Of a stretch of DNA of 43,039 bases, positions 29,857 through 38,256 are shown one piece after another. Location: NCBI GenBank assembly GCA_021323415.1, contig JAJONM010000018.1, positions 1-43,039 on the forward strand, in the 5' to 3' direction. Numbering within the stretch: the first letter of the stretch is position 1; each line of letters opens with the position of its first letter. Below the pieces are notes generated by a model. That model was not told where the DNA came from. It saw only the letters and a program-made list of their open reading frames with translations, and did not search any database. This DNA is from Rickettsiaceae bacterium. Its GTDB lineage: Bacteria; Pseudomonadota; Alphaproteobacteria; Rickettsiales; UBA6187. The position numbers and the translations under genes were made by a program.

Positions 29857-32013
29857 ATGAACAAACATAAACTCCTCACCAAAGGTTTCTTTGATAGACC
29901 CAATGACAGGTTTATCAACCGTGAGCTGTCTTGGTTGGAGTTTAATACCCGCGTATTAGAAGAAGCTGATAACCATGAAGTGCCGCTGTTAGAGCGCGTT
30001 AAGTTCCTATCGATATCGGCCAATAACCTGGATGAATTTTTTATGGTGCGGGTTGCGGGCTTAAAAGAGCAGGTGCGTAATCATATTGATGAGCTTAGCA
30101 TTGATGGTTTGCTTCCTGCTGCACAACTGGGAAAAATCCGCATCAAATCACACGAATTAATGGCGCGTCAGGAAGAATGCTGGAAGAAATTGAAAGAGGA
30201 ACTCAGGCGTGAGCGGATAAAAATTGAGTTGCCATACTCGCTTAAAGACAATGATAAAAAATGGCTGCGCGAGCATTTCCTGCATAATATTTTTCCTGCG
30301 CTTTCGCCAATCGCGGTTGACCCGGCCCATCCGTTCCCGTTCCTGCCTAATTTAGGCCTTGCAGTAGTGCTGCAGTTTAAGGGGCTGGAAAGGGATATGT
30401 ACGCCATTATCCTGCTGCCTAGCAAATTGCCGAGGTTTATTCGCCTGAAAGGTAAATCTGAACGCTTTATTATGCTAGAAGATGTGATTAACCTGTTTAT
30501 CAATGAAATATTTCCGGGCAAGGAAATTTCAGGTTTTGGTGTTATCCATTTAACGCGTGATAGCGACCTTGCTATTGAAGATGAGGCGGAAGACTTAGTT
30601 AGCCATTTTGAATCAGCGGTAAAACAAAGAAAACGCGGAAGAGTAATCCTTCTGAAAATAAAAGCTTCGACAGAGGATTTAAGTAAGTTTGTAAGCAGCG
30701 GATTAAGTGTTGAGCCTGATGACGTAATTAAGGTGAAAGATACTCCCGGGCTTGAAAGTATCAATGAATTATATGCTTGCAACAAACGAAAGTTAAAATT
30801 CAAACCATACGAAGAGCGGTTTCCTGAGAGGATAAATGATTTTTGTGGAGATTGCTTTGCTGCAATAGCATCTAAGGATATTGTAATCCATCACCCTTAC
30901 GAAACATTCGATGTAGTAGTAAACTTTCTGCAGCAGGCTGCAGCTGACTCCAATGTTGTGGCCATCAAACAAACGCTTTACCGCACCAGCAGCAACTCAC
31001 CGATAGTTAAAGCGCTGATAGAAGCAGCTGAGGCAGGAAAATCAGTAACTGTAGTAGTGGAATTAAAAGCGCGTTTTGATGAGGAATCAAATATCAAATG
31101 GGCAAAAAATCTTGAGCGGGCAGGGGCGCAGGTGGTTTTTGGTTTTGTTAACATGAAAACGCACGCCAAGGTTTCATTGGTAGTACGCCGCGAAAATGAA
31201 GAGCTAAAATCATATGTGCATTTTGGTACTGGTAACTATCACCCCGTCACTGCCCGTACTTACTCTGACCTTTCATACTTTACCTGTAACAACCTCATAT
31301 GTGAAGATGCCGCTTATTTATTTAACTACCTAACCGGCAGTTCTACTCACGCACAGTATAATGAAATATCAATCTCTCCCTTATCCTTACGTGAAAAGAT
31401 TATGGAATTGATTGAAGCTGAAATTGAACATGCTAAAGCAGGTAGACCAGCTAACATATGGGCAAAGATGAATGCGCTGATTGACCCTGATATTATCGAT
31501 GCGCTTTATGTTGCATCGCAAGCGGGGGTATCAATCGATTTGTTTGTGCGCGGTATATGTGGACTTCGTCCTGGAATTCCTGGCTTTTCTAATAATATCC
31601 GGGTAAAGAGCGTAGTGGGAAGATTTTTAGAACATGCGCGGATATTATGTGTTGGTAATGGGTATAAACTGCCATCGCCAGAAGCAAAGGTTTTTATTTC
31701 CTCTGCGGATTGGATGCCTCGCAATTTAAATGGCCGTGTTGAAGTTCTGGTGCCGATAAATAATTCTACCGTGCATGAGCAGATTATGGGGCAGATAATG
31801 ACTGCTAATTTGCAGGATATAAAACAAAGCTGGAATCTTAATGCTGATGGTACATATTCCAGGCTGGCACATACTAATATTTCTTTTTCGGCGCATGGAT
31901 ATTTTATGAAAAATCCTAGCCTATCTGGTCGTGGCAAAGCACTGACAGCAGAAGCGACCAAGAAACAACGTAATAAGATTTATAGGTTGTTTAGAAAGAA
32001 GAGGAAGAAATAA
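29857..32013 (+). CDS. ppk: Polyphosphate kinase 1
   Basis: Makes polyphosphate reversibly from ATP. 718 aa, slightly longer than the E. coli enzyme. It starts with the N-domain RFINRELSWLEFNTRVLEEA and the head domain; the two PLD-like catalytic domains carry the autophosphorylated His436 (NMKTHAKVSL) and His593 (FLEHARILC). The C-terminal end is extended and basic (KKQRNKIYRLFRKKRKK). No Shine-Dalgarno is seen before ATG 29857; the region upstream is the repeat array. ppx follows in the same direction. Confidence 0.97.
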   Translation: MNKHKLLTKGFFDRPNDRFINRELSWLEFNTRVLEEADNHEVPLLERVKFLSISANNLDEFFMVRVAGLKEQVRNHIDELSIDGLLPAAQLGKIRIKSHELMARQEECWKKLKEELRRERIKIELPYSLKDNDKKWLREHFLHNIFPALSPIAVDPAHPFPFLPNLGLAVVLQFKGLERDMYAIILLPSKLPRFIRLKGKSERFIMLEDVINLFINEIFPGKEISGFGVIHLTRDSDLAIEDEAEDLVSHFESAVKQRKRGRVILLKIKASTEDLSKFVSSGLSVEPDDVIKVKDTPGLESINELYACNKRKLKFKPYEERFPERINDFCGDCFAAIASKDIVIHHPYETFDVVVNFLQQAAADSNVVAIKQTLYRTSSNSPIVKALIEAAEAGKSVTVVVELKARFDEESNIKWAKNLERAGAQVVFGFVNMKTHAKVSLVVRRENEELKSYVHFGTGNYHPVTARTYSDLSYFTCNNLICEDAAYLFNYLTGSSTHAQYNEISISPLSLREKIMELIEAEIEHAKAGRPANIWAKMNALIDPDIIDALYVASQAGVSIDLFVRGICGLRPGIPGFSNNIRVKSVVGRFLEHARILCVGNGYKLPSPEAKVFISSADWMPRNLNGRVEVLVPINNSTVHEQIMGQIMTANLQDIKQSWNLNADGTYSRLAHTNISFSAHGYFMKNPSLSGRGKALTAEATKKQRNKIYRLFRKKRKK

Positions 32014-32062
32014 ATAGCGCAAAAGCGCAAAAGGGAAGGAAGAAAAATGCAGTAGAGGAGTT

Positions 32063-32208
32063 CCCTCTCCCGTGGGGAGAGGGTTAGGGTGAGGGGGCGA
32101 AGGTAGAATCAAGAATTTGAATTAATAATATAAGAAAGAATCTATTCAAAGTTCATAGTTCTTACTTTCTTAGTTCCTTTTCCGCCCCCTCTCCCCACGG
32201 GAGAGGGG
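32063..32208. repeat. CCCTCTCCC-type palindromic repeat (family B), copy 3
   Basis: CCCTCTCCCGTGGGGAGAGG with a GTTAGGGTGAGGGGGCGA flank at the left, and TCCGCCCCCTCTCCCCACGG ending GAGAGGGG at the right. It lacks the GACTATAAGGAATGC tail of copies 1 and 2. It lies between ppk and ppx and likely separates their expression. Confidence 0.8.
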
Positions 32209-32259
32209 TGATACCGCTAACACTTGAGGCTAATTAATTTATGTTAATAGAGGATTAAT

Positions 32260-33723
32260 ATGCAATTTACTAAACCAGTAGCAGTAATAGATATAGGGTC
32301 TAACTCTGTCCGTCTGGTGATTTATGATGGTTTGAAACGCTCGCCCGCGCCGTTGTTTAACGAGAAGGTATTATGCGGACTTGGCAAAGACATTAACAAA
32401 ACCGGAGTACTTAATAAGAAAGGTGTGTTAGAGGCGGAAGAGGCGATAAGGCGATTTGTAAAGCTTTCAAAGGTGATGGAAGTAAGCAAAATCAATATCT
32501 TTGCAACTTCTGCAGTGCGTGATGCTAAAGATGGAAACAAATTCGTAAGTAAGCTGGAAAATGCATATGACATAAAAATCAGCATTTTCTCTGGTAAGCA
32601 GGAAGCTGAATATGCGTGCCTGGGGATTATTTCATCAGTTGCTTATGCCCAGGGCGTTGTAGGTGATTTGGGTGGTGGCAGCCTTGAGCTAATCGGGGTG
32701 AAAGATGAACAAATATGTACATCTGGTGAATCATATCCTATAGGGCCGTTACGTACGCCAGAGAACGCTAATACCAAAGAAGAGCTAAGGCAGTTTATTG
32801 ATAGTTATATTGGTAAATTTCCTTTACAGGAAAACCTGAAAGACAAAAGTTTTTATGCGGTGGGAGGTTCTTTCCGTAATATTGCTAAAGTGCATATGGG
32901 ACGCAAGAATTATCCGCTAAAAGTTATTCATAATTATACAGTCCCTGCCGAGGATTTGCTTAATACTTTGCATATTGTTGCGCGTATGTCGGATGAATCC
33001 TTACAAAAAATACCTGGTATTTCTGCCAGGCGTTCAGACTATTTACCTTATGCGGCATTGATACTGGAAAGGATAATCAAAACCGGCAAACCTAAGGATA
33101 TAGTTTTTGCCGCCTTCGGTGTGCGTGAGGGATTGCTATTTTCACAGCTTACTAAATACAAAAAATCAGAAGATGCCCTTATTTCCGGCGCTATTGAGAT
33201 GATGGGCAAAATCATGCGTAACCCGGAATATGGTTACGAACTGGCCGAATGGATGTCCCCATTATTTAAAGACGAAACCGAAAGTGAAAAACGCTTGCGT
33301 CTCGCCGCCTGCATAATGAGCGAAATCTCCTGCTATGAAAACACCGAATACCGCGGTGAGCTGGCCTACCGCAAAGTGATGGATTCCTCACTGATTGGCC
33401 TGAACCATCAGGACAGGGTGTTTATCGCTAAAACACTTTATTGCCGCTATAGTAGCTTTCCTGATGAACAAATCGTTTCTACTATGCAGCCACTGCTTAC
33501 CCAAAGGAGTATACATTCTGCGCAGGTCATCGGCATGGCTATGCGCCTGGCGCGTAATATCAGTGGTAGTCATATAGGGATATTATCTGAAACCAATCTT
33601 GAAATAAAACGTGGCAAATTAATTTTGCACATGAATGAACATGATGACTTAGATGGTGAAGCTATCCAGAAACGCCTGCGTCAGTTGGCGGAGACTATTG
33701 GGCTGGGTGCGAAGATGGCTTAA
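32260..33723 (+). CDS. ppx: Exopolyphosphatase / guanosine pentaphosphatase family (Ppx/GppA)
   Basis: 487 aa with the ASKHA-fold start AVIDIGSNSVRLVIYDG and the phosphate-binding VVGDLGGGSLELI. The C-terminal helical domain includes the HD-like region. It should degrade polyphosphate from its ends and may hydrolyse pppGpp. AGAGGA precedes the start. Co-directional with ppk but separated by a family B repeat. Confidence 0.95.
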   Translation: MQFTKPVAVIDIGSNSVRLVIYDGLKRSPAPLFNEKVLCGLGKDINKTGVLNKKGVLEAEEAIRRFVKLSKVMEVSKINIFATSAVRDAKDGNKFVSKLENAYDIKISIFSGKQEAEYACLGIISSVAYAQGVVGDLGGGSLELIGVKDEQICTSGESYPIGPLRTPENANTKEELRQFIDSYIGKFPLQENLKDKSFYAVGGSFRNIAKVHMGRKNYPLKVIHNYTVPAEDLLNTLHIVARMSDESLQKIPGISARRSDYLPYAALILERIIKTGKPKDIVFAAFGVREGLLFSQLTKYKKSEDALISGAIEMMGKIMRNPEYGYELAEWMSPLFKDETESEKRLRLAACIMSEISCYENTEYRGELAYRKVMDSSLIGLNHQDRVFIAKTLYCRYSSFPDEQIVSTMQPLLTQRSIHSAQVIGMAMRLARNISGSHIGILSETNLEIKRGKLILHMNEHDDLDGEAIQKRLRQLAETIGLGAKMA

Positions 33724-33725
33724 GA

Positions 33726-33811
33726 AAGAATCAAGAATTCTAGAATCAGGAATCTAGAAAAGATAAAAAATTCTAAGCTTCTTAATTCTAGATTCCAGAT
33801 TCTTGATTCCT
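33726..33811. repeat. Word-iterated quasi-palindrome (AGAATC / GATTCT) after ppx
   Basis: The left half AAGAATCAAGAATTCTAGAA TCAGGAATCTAG pairs with the right half CTAGATTCCAGATTCTTGATTCC around AAAAATTCTAAGC. It starts 3 bp after the ppx stop. It could act as a terminator for ppx, but the tail has no U-run. Confidence 0.6.
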
Positions 33812-33880
33812 ACTTATCCTATTGCGGTTGCAAAAAATTTATGTATTTTAACCTCTAATTAACCATTAGAGAGATACATA

Positions 33881-34333
33881 ATGTTAGGGAAAGATGATAT
33901 AGTTTCAGCTGGAATGCAAATAATTGATAAGGTTATTCCTAACCCGGCAGATAAAGAAGCTGCAAAGCTTGAATTGCTAAAGTTACAGCAATCGGGTGAG
34001 CTGGAGAAGATGCAATTACAAAACGCCAAACATATTGCTAATATACAGGCCGACACGCAGCTTCTTATTGCGCAAACCGAATTAAATAAAGTTGAAGCTG
34101 CAAGTGATGACAAATTCGCCAGAAGATGGCGCCCGTTTTGTGGATGGGTATGCACGGTTGGACTTGCGTATCATTTTATCCTGCAACCATTTATGGCATT
34201 CTTTGCATCAGTATTTAACCATCCGATTGTATTGCCAGCGTTCGAAATGGATTCACTATATACAATCCTGATGGGAATATTGGGTCTTGGTGGTATGCGT
34301 TCTTTTGAAAGGGTAAAAGTCAGACGCCGTTAA
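33881..34333 (+). CDS. 3TM holin family protein (orphan)
   Basis: 150 aa: a polar helical N-terminal third rich in Lys/Glu/Gln (LELLKLQQSGELEKMQLQNA), then ARRWRPFCGWVCTVGLAYHF, FMAFFASVF and LYTILMGILGLGGM, matching the Holin_3TM layout (W-R-P-x-x-G-W-V motif and three hydrophobic segments). This family is linked to alphaproteobacterial phages and gene-transfer agents, where it lets endolysin through the inner membrane. No endolysin or phage gene is adjacent, so this is an orphan or has another role. GAGAG is the ribosome site. Confidence 0.85.
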   Translation: MLGKDDIVSAGMQIIDKVIPNPADKEAAKLELLKLQQSGELEKMQLQNAKHIANIQADTQLLIAQTELNKVEAASDDKFARRWRPFCGWVCTVGLAYHFILQPFMAFFASVFNHPIVLPAFEMDSLYTILMGILGLGGMRSFERVKVRRR

Positions 34334-34371
34334 TTATTACCAACTGTCAACCCCTTGAGGTTGTGCAGCAA

Positions 34372-35256
34372 ATGCAGTACAATAACATAATGACCACTGG
34401 CATAAAAAAAGGCGATAACTGGGCTACCTATCCGCTGATGGATAAGGAAACCTTTGTCATCCCACAATTCTGGGATGATTATACTCCAGCACATCATGCA
34501 CTATTCAATCAGCTATGTAAAAACCAGCTACAAATTCTGCCTGACCTCGCTCACCCTGATTACATAGACTACATCAAACAAATGGGTTTTGATAAGCCAA
34601 ACGGTATCCCAAAATTTGAAGACATCAACAAAAAGCTGCAGGCCGCCACCGGTTGGAAAATCGTTGCCGTCCCTGGCCTTGTCCCTGATGAGGTATTCTT
34701 TGGTCATTTAGCTAATCGCCGTTTCCCGGTAACATACTGGCTGCGCTCGCCGGAAGTCGCAAAATACCTGCCCGAGCCCGATATTTTTCACGACCTTTTT
34801 GGCCATGTGCCAATGTTGATGAATCCATACATAGCTGATTTTATCGAAGCCTATGGCAAAGGCGGCTTGAAAGCGGCAAAAATAGATGGCGGCCTGGTAA
34901 AAATCACCCGGCTTTATTGGTACACTATCGAATTTGGCCTGATAAATACACCGGACGGAATTCGTATTTATGGTGCGGGGATTTTATCTTCTGAAACGGA
35001 ATCTAAGTATGCAATCCAAGACATGCGCCCGCATCGCTTAAAATTTGATATAAAGCGCATAATGCAAAGTGATTACCATTATTACGACCTGCAGGAAACC
35101 TATTTCGTCATCGATTCCTACCAAGAGCTAGTGAAGCAAACCAAAGTTGATTTCAGGCCTTATTATGAAGAATTGCGTTATAAACCAATGCTGAACCCAA
35201 AATTCCTGCTGGATAGCGATGTGATTATTACCAGAGGAACAGTTGTTAATGAGTAG
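34372..35256 (+). CDS. phhA: Phenylalanine 4-hydroxylase
   Basis: Turns phenylalanine into tyrosine with a pterin cofactor and iron. The iron-binding pair is in IFHDLFGHVPML (HxxxH), with the third ligand Glu in YWYTIEFGL. The core catalytic domain is complete; like other bacterial forms it has no regulatory ACT domain. Three starts are possible: GTG 34363, ATG 34372 (GAGG 11 bases upstream) and ATG 34390 (MTTGIKKGDNW). A CAACC-N6-GGTTG hairpin overlaps the ribosome site region. It supplies tyrosine to the hpd cluster at the left of the window. Confidence 0.93.
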   Translation: MQYNNIMTTGIKKGDNWATYPLMDKETFVIPQFWDDYTPAHHALFNQLCKNQLQILPDLAHPDYIDYIKQMGFDKPNGIPKFEDINKKLQAATGWKIVAVPGLVPDEVFFGHLANRRFPVTYWLRSPEVAKYLPEPDIFHDLFGHVPMLMNPYIADFIEAYGKGGLKAAKIDGGLVKITRLYWYTIEFGLINTPDGIRIYGAGILSSETESKYAIQDMRPHRLKFDIKRIMQSDYHYYDLQETYFVIDSYQELVKQTKVDFRPYYEELRYKPMLNPKFLLDSDVIITRGTVVNE

Positions 35257-35287
35257 TAAGTGCAAGTAAGTCTACTTGCACTTACTA
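35254..35287. terminator. Perfect 15-bp stem hairpin, convergent phhA/dsbA
   Basis: TAGTAAGTGCAAGTA and TACTTGCACTTACTA are exact complements around a 4-nt loop AGTC. It begins at the phhA stop codon and ends 4 bp before the dsbA stop. It lacks a U-tract but its position suits a bidirectional terminator. It also belongs to the word-hairpin class seen at other gaps. Confidence 0.7.
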
Positions 35288-35290
35288 ATA

Positions 35291-35926
35291 CTATTTCTTT
35301 TCACGGGCTGCTTTAATGCGGGCTTTGAATTCATCCAGATCAATAGCGCCAGGTATAAACTCGTTGGTAGTGATTTTAAGGATAGAATCTTTGCCTGAAA
35401 TATGTTCTTTCATTGCAGCTGAGTAATAATCAAAATATTTTTCAGGTGCTAACTGGTAAACAGCTATAGCTGCTTGTGAGGCAAGTAGTGAATTAGGGCC
35501 TAAAATAGGGAATTCTTTAAAGATTACTTTTATGTTTTTATCCTCTTTTAGTAATTCACTTATGCTTGGCAGTACTTTCTTACAATAACCGCAAGAATAA
35601 TCAAAGAATTCAACAATAACTACATCGCCTTTAGGGTTGCCTGCTACAGGGGATGAAGCATCGTTTTCTAATTCATTCTTTTTTTCTGTAATGCTTTTTT
35701 GCGATTCAAGATCCTGCTTGTCCTGTGCTTGCTGTTGGTACTGGGTTAATGATTTTATTATCAACTCAGGATTAGTGCTGATGTAATCACTAACAATTTT
35801 TTCAACTTCTTCTTTGTTTAAGCCGCCGCTTGATACTGTGCCTTTCAATAATCCAAATACTGAAAAAACAATTATAACAACAAGCAAAAGAAATAGGCCG
35901 ACGATTTTTAGGGTGCTGGAAGTCAT
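35291..35926 (-). CDS. DsbA-family thiol oxidoreductase, internally shortened
   Basis: 211 aa, with a membrane anchor or uncleaved signal (residues 7-27), a polar helical linker, then a thioredoxin fold with active site CGYC (112-115) in FFDYSCGYCKKVLP and FKEFPILGPNS. Relatives of this BdbD/DsbA type are 240-280 aa and carry a helical insert and a G-T-P cis-proline strand before the final PGAIDLDxL motif. Here ISGKDSILKI joins directly to TTNEFIPGAIDLDEF (residues 181-198), so 35 or more residues including the cis-proline are missing in frame. It may be non-functional or specialised. It is co-directional with the M48 gene. Confidence 0.85.
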   Translation of the reverse strand: MTSSTLKIVGLFLLLVVIIVFSVFGLLKGTVSSGGLNKEEVEKIVSDYISTNPELIIKSLTQYQQQAQDKQDLESQKSITEKKNELENDASSPVAGNPKGDVVIVEFFDYSCGYCKKVLPSISELLKEDKNIKVIFKEFPILGPNSLLASQAAIAVYQLAPEKYFDYYSAAMKEHISGKDSILKITTNEFIPGAIDLDEFKARIKAAREKK

Positions 35927-36004
35927 TTAACTAATCCTTATATTAATGATGTTGCTATCATAAGTAGAGCAAAATAATTATGCAATACTATGTTACGTAA
36001 AATG

Positions 36005-37318
36005 TTATTTTGTATCGACTGAAGATTGTAAATCTTTCATGCGTAAATCTGCTGGTGATCCAGGTTTTATATGGTCTTTTGCCATCTTCAGGAATTTTTT
36101 TACATCTTGTTTGTTACCTTTAAGAGAAGCTTCTTCAGCCAGTGCCAGATTAGACATTCCTAAATCGTTGCCCCTGCCATACGCAATGGCTAGCTGGTTC
36201 CAGGCAAAGGAGTTTTGTTTTTCCTTTAACAGTGCCTGCTTTAAATTACTAATGGCTTTTTCCCGCATTGATTCGTTTTCAGAGGATATTTGTGCAGTAG
36301 CCAGGACTATGCGTAAGAGAGCGGAATTTGGCTTCAATTCAACAGCCTTGCTATAGCCGGGGATTGATTCCATTACTTTGCCGTTTTCAAACAGGATTTG
36401 CCCTTTTAGCTCGTGAAAATATGGGTTGGATGGTTGCAGCTCTATCAGGGTGTTAATTTCTTTGATTGCTTTTTCTAGATTTGGAATTTTGTAATATGCG
36501 ATAGCACGTGCATAATGGGCGTTGATGCTTTGGTCGCTTTCTGGGTATGCCTTTAAGGTTTTGTCATATGGCTCAAGGAATGCATTTAGTTTTGTAATAG
36601 CATGGCTGAACTCATCCAGTTTTTCTTGCGGTGTTTGTACATTGGAATATGGTGAACGCTGCATGTGGTTTTTGACGTGATCAATTCGCTCTTTGCTAAG
36701 AGGGTGGGTTTGAGTGTAAGGATTGATGTTTTCATATAGCCCAACCTCTTTGCCGTATAACACTTGCAGTAATTCCAGTAACCCGCGTGCTGATTGGTGT
36801 ATTTTATCGAGATAATTTAAAGCGGCCTGGTCGGCAGATTGCTCATGGCTTCTGGTATATTTTAGCATCTGGCGGTTAGCGATCTGCCCTGCACCTGTTG
36901 CGATCGCTATCCCAGCTTGTGGAGAGCCTGCAGCTGCAGCTGCAAGGCCAACCATGTAGCCAAGCGTTGCTTTGATAGTAGTATTTTTTGATTCTTCTGC
37001 GTTTTTCAGTAAATGGCTACCAGCTATATGACCGGTTTCGTGTGCTAGTACGCCGGTAATTATTTCAGGACGGTCAAACATCCCGAGGAGTTTTGTATTG
37101 ATAAATATGTTGTTACCACCTGCAACATATGCGTTTATTTCAGGTGCATTTACAATGTAGATATTAATTGATTTGGGATCTAAACCGGCGGCTTTAAAAA
37201 TAGGGTCGGATATATCGCGCAATACGCCTTCTATTTCAGCATCGCGAACAACAGTACCTGCAAAAGATTGCGATGAAAGTATAAATAGTGCAAGGATAGT
37301 GCGAAAAAATAATTTCAT
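36005..37318 (-). CDS. M48-family periplasmic metalloprotease with TPR repeats (BepA-like)
   Basis: 437 aa. Residues 1-20 are a signal peptide (LFFRTILALFILSSQSFA). The zinc site is HETGH (93-97) with the third ligand in the RSHEQSADQAALNYL helix. The C-terminal half has TPR-like repeats (HYARAIAYYKIPNLEKAIKE, FENGKVMESIPGYSKAVELKP). The BepA group helps quality control of outer-membrane proteins such as LptD. A DsbA-type gene directly downstream suits the same compartment. Confidence 0.93.
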   Translation of the reverse strand: MKLFFRTILALFILSSQSFAGTVVRDAEIEGVLRDISDPIFKAAGLDPKSINIYIVNAPEINAYVAGGNNIFINTKLLGMFDRPEIITGVLAHETGHIAGSHLLKNAEESKNTTIKATLGYMVGLAAAAAGSPQAGIAIATGAGQIANRQMLKYTRSHEQSADQAALNYLDKIHQSARGLLELLQVLYGKEVGLYENINPYTQTHPLSKERIDHVKNHMQRSPYSNVQTPQEKLDEFSHAITKLNAFLEPYDKTLKAYPESDQSINAHYARAIAYYKIPNLEKAIKEINTLIELQPSNPYFHELKGQILFENGKVMESIPGYSKAVELKPNSALLRIVLATAQISSENESMREKAISNLKQALLKEKQNSFAWNQLAIAYGRGNDLGMSNLALAEEASLKGNKQDVKKFLKMAKDHIKPGSPADLRMKDLQSSVDTK

Positions 37319-37335
37319 TTAGTTACCAAATGGTT

Positions 37336-37411
37336 TAGTTAGTGTTGCGTGTTAGTGTTAAGTGCCAGAAGTTTTTTGCTAACACTTAACACTAACACGC
37401 AACACTAACTA
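37336..37411. repeat. Perfect 29-bp inverted repeat between divergent genes
   Basis: The left arm (37336-37364, TAGTTAGTGTTGCGTGTTAG plus TGTTAAGTG) and the right arm (37383-37411) are exact complements around an 18-nt loop. They lie between the M48 start (37318) and the exonuclease start (37426). The structure therefore covers the 5' ends of both transcripts. Confidence 0.9.
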
Positions 37412-37425
37412 TTAACATACACAAT

Positions 37426-38256
37426 ATGCAGCATCAAACCTTATTTGTTTTTGACATAGAAACTATCCCTGATACCGAAGCTGCCTATAACCTGACCGGA
37501 ACATTAGAGCAGGATGAGCTCAAGCTGCGCCAAGAGCTGGAGGCATATCACTTGGAAATTACTGATGGTAAAAATGCATTTCTGCGCCAACCCTTCCATA
37601 AAGTTATTGCGATAAGTTTCCTGGAAGCGGAGATTGATCGAAGCGATGGCTGTGAGCGGTTTATCTTAAAAGAACTACGTTCTGGTGGAAAAGAGAACTC
37701 TAGCGAGAAAGAATTGTTGGAAGGTATGTTTAACTATTTAGGGCGTAGTAAACCAAGGTTAGTAAGCTTCAATGGGCGCACTTTTGACTTGCCGGTGCTC
37801 AAATACCGTGCGATGAAACATGGTATTTCTGCGCCGTGGCTATATAGTTTGGGTGATAAATGGAACAGCTATAGCTCGCGCTATAGCCTTGACTGGCATT
37901 GCGATTTGCTGGAGGCGCTCTCGGATTTTGGTGGTTCAGCGCGGATAAAACTGAACGAAGCATGCTCAATTATGGGCTTTCCGGGTAAGTTTGGGGTGGA
38001 TGGTGGTTCTGTATCACAAATGTATGATGAGGGAAAAATAAAAGAAATACGTGACTATTGTGAAACAGATGTGCTAAATACCTATCTCGTTTACCTGCGC
38101 TATATGCAGCATAGGGGAGAAATAACAAAAGACAGTTATAACCGTAGCATAGCAGAAGTGCTATCTATGTTAGATAACGAAAAAGAATCACGCCCGCATC
38201 TGGAGGAGTTTTTCATGGCCTGGGATGATGCGTGCGGGAGTAAGTATGAATTATAG
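37426..38256 (+). CDS. DEDD-family 3'-5' exonuclease related to the PolB proofreading domain
   Basis: 276 aa. Exo I motif FVFDIETIP (Asp10, Glu12), Exo II region LVSFNGRTFDLPVL and Exo III DYCETDVLNTYLVY are in the order and spacing of the predicted 3'-5' exonuclease family (DNA_pol_B_exo2 type). It should remove nucleotides from DNA or RNA 3' ends; the cellular role is not established. No ribosome site is seen before ATG 37426, where the palindrome ends 14 bp upstream. Confidence 0.88.
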   Translation: MQHQTLFVFDIETIPDTEAAYNLTGTLEQDELKLRQELEAYHLEITDGKNAFLRQPFHKVIAISFLEAEIDRSDGCERFILKELRSGGKENSSEKELLEGMFNYLGRSKPRLVSFNGRTFDLPVLKYRAMKHGISAPWLYSLGDKWNSYSSRYSLDWHCDLLEALSDFGGSARIKLNEACSIMGFPGKFGVDGGSVSQMYDEGKIKEIRDYCETDVLNTYLVYLRYMQHRGEITKDSYNRSIAEVLSMLDNEKESRPHLEEFFMAWDDACGSKYEL

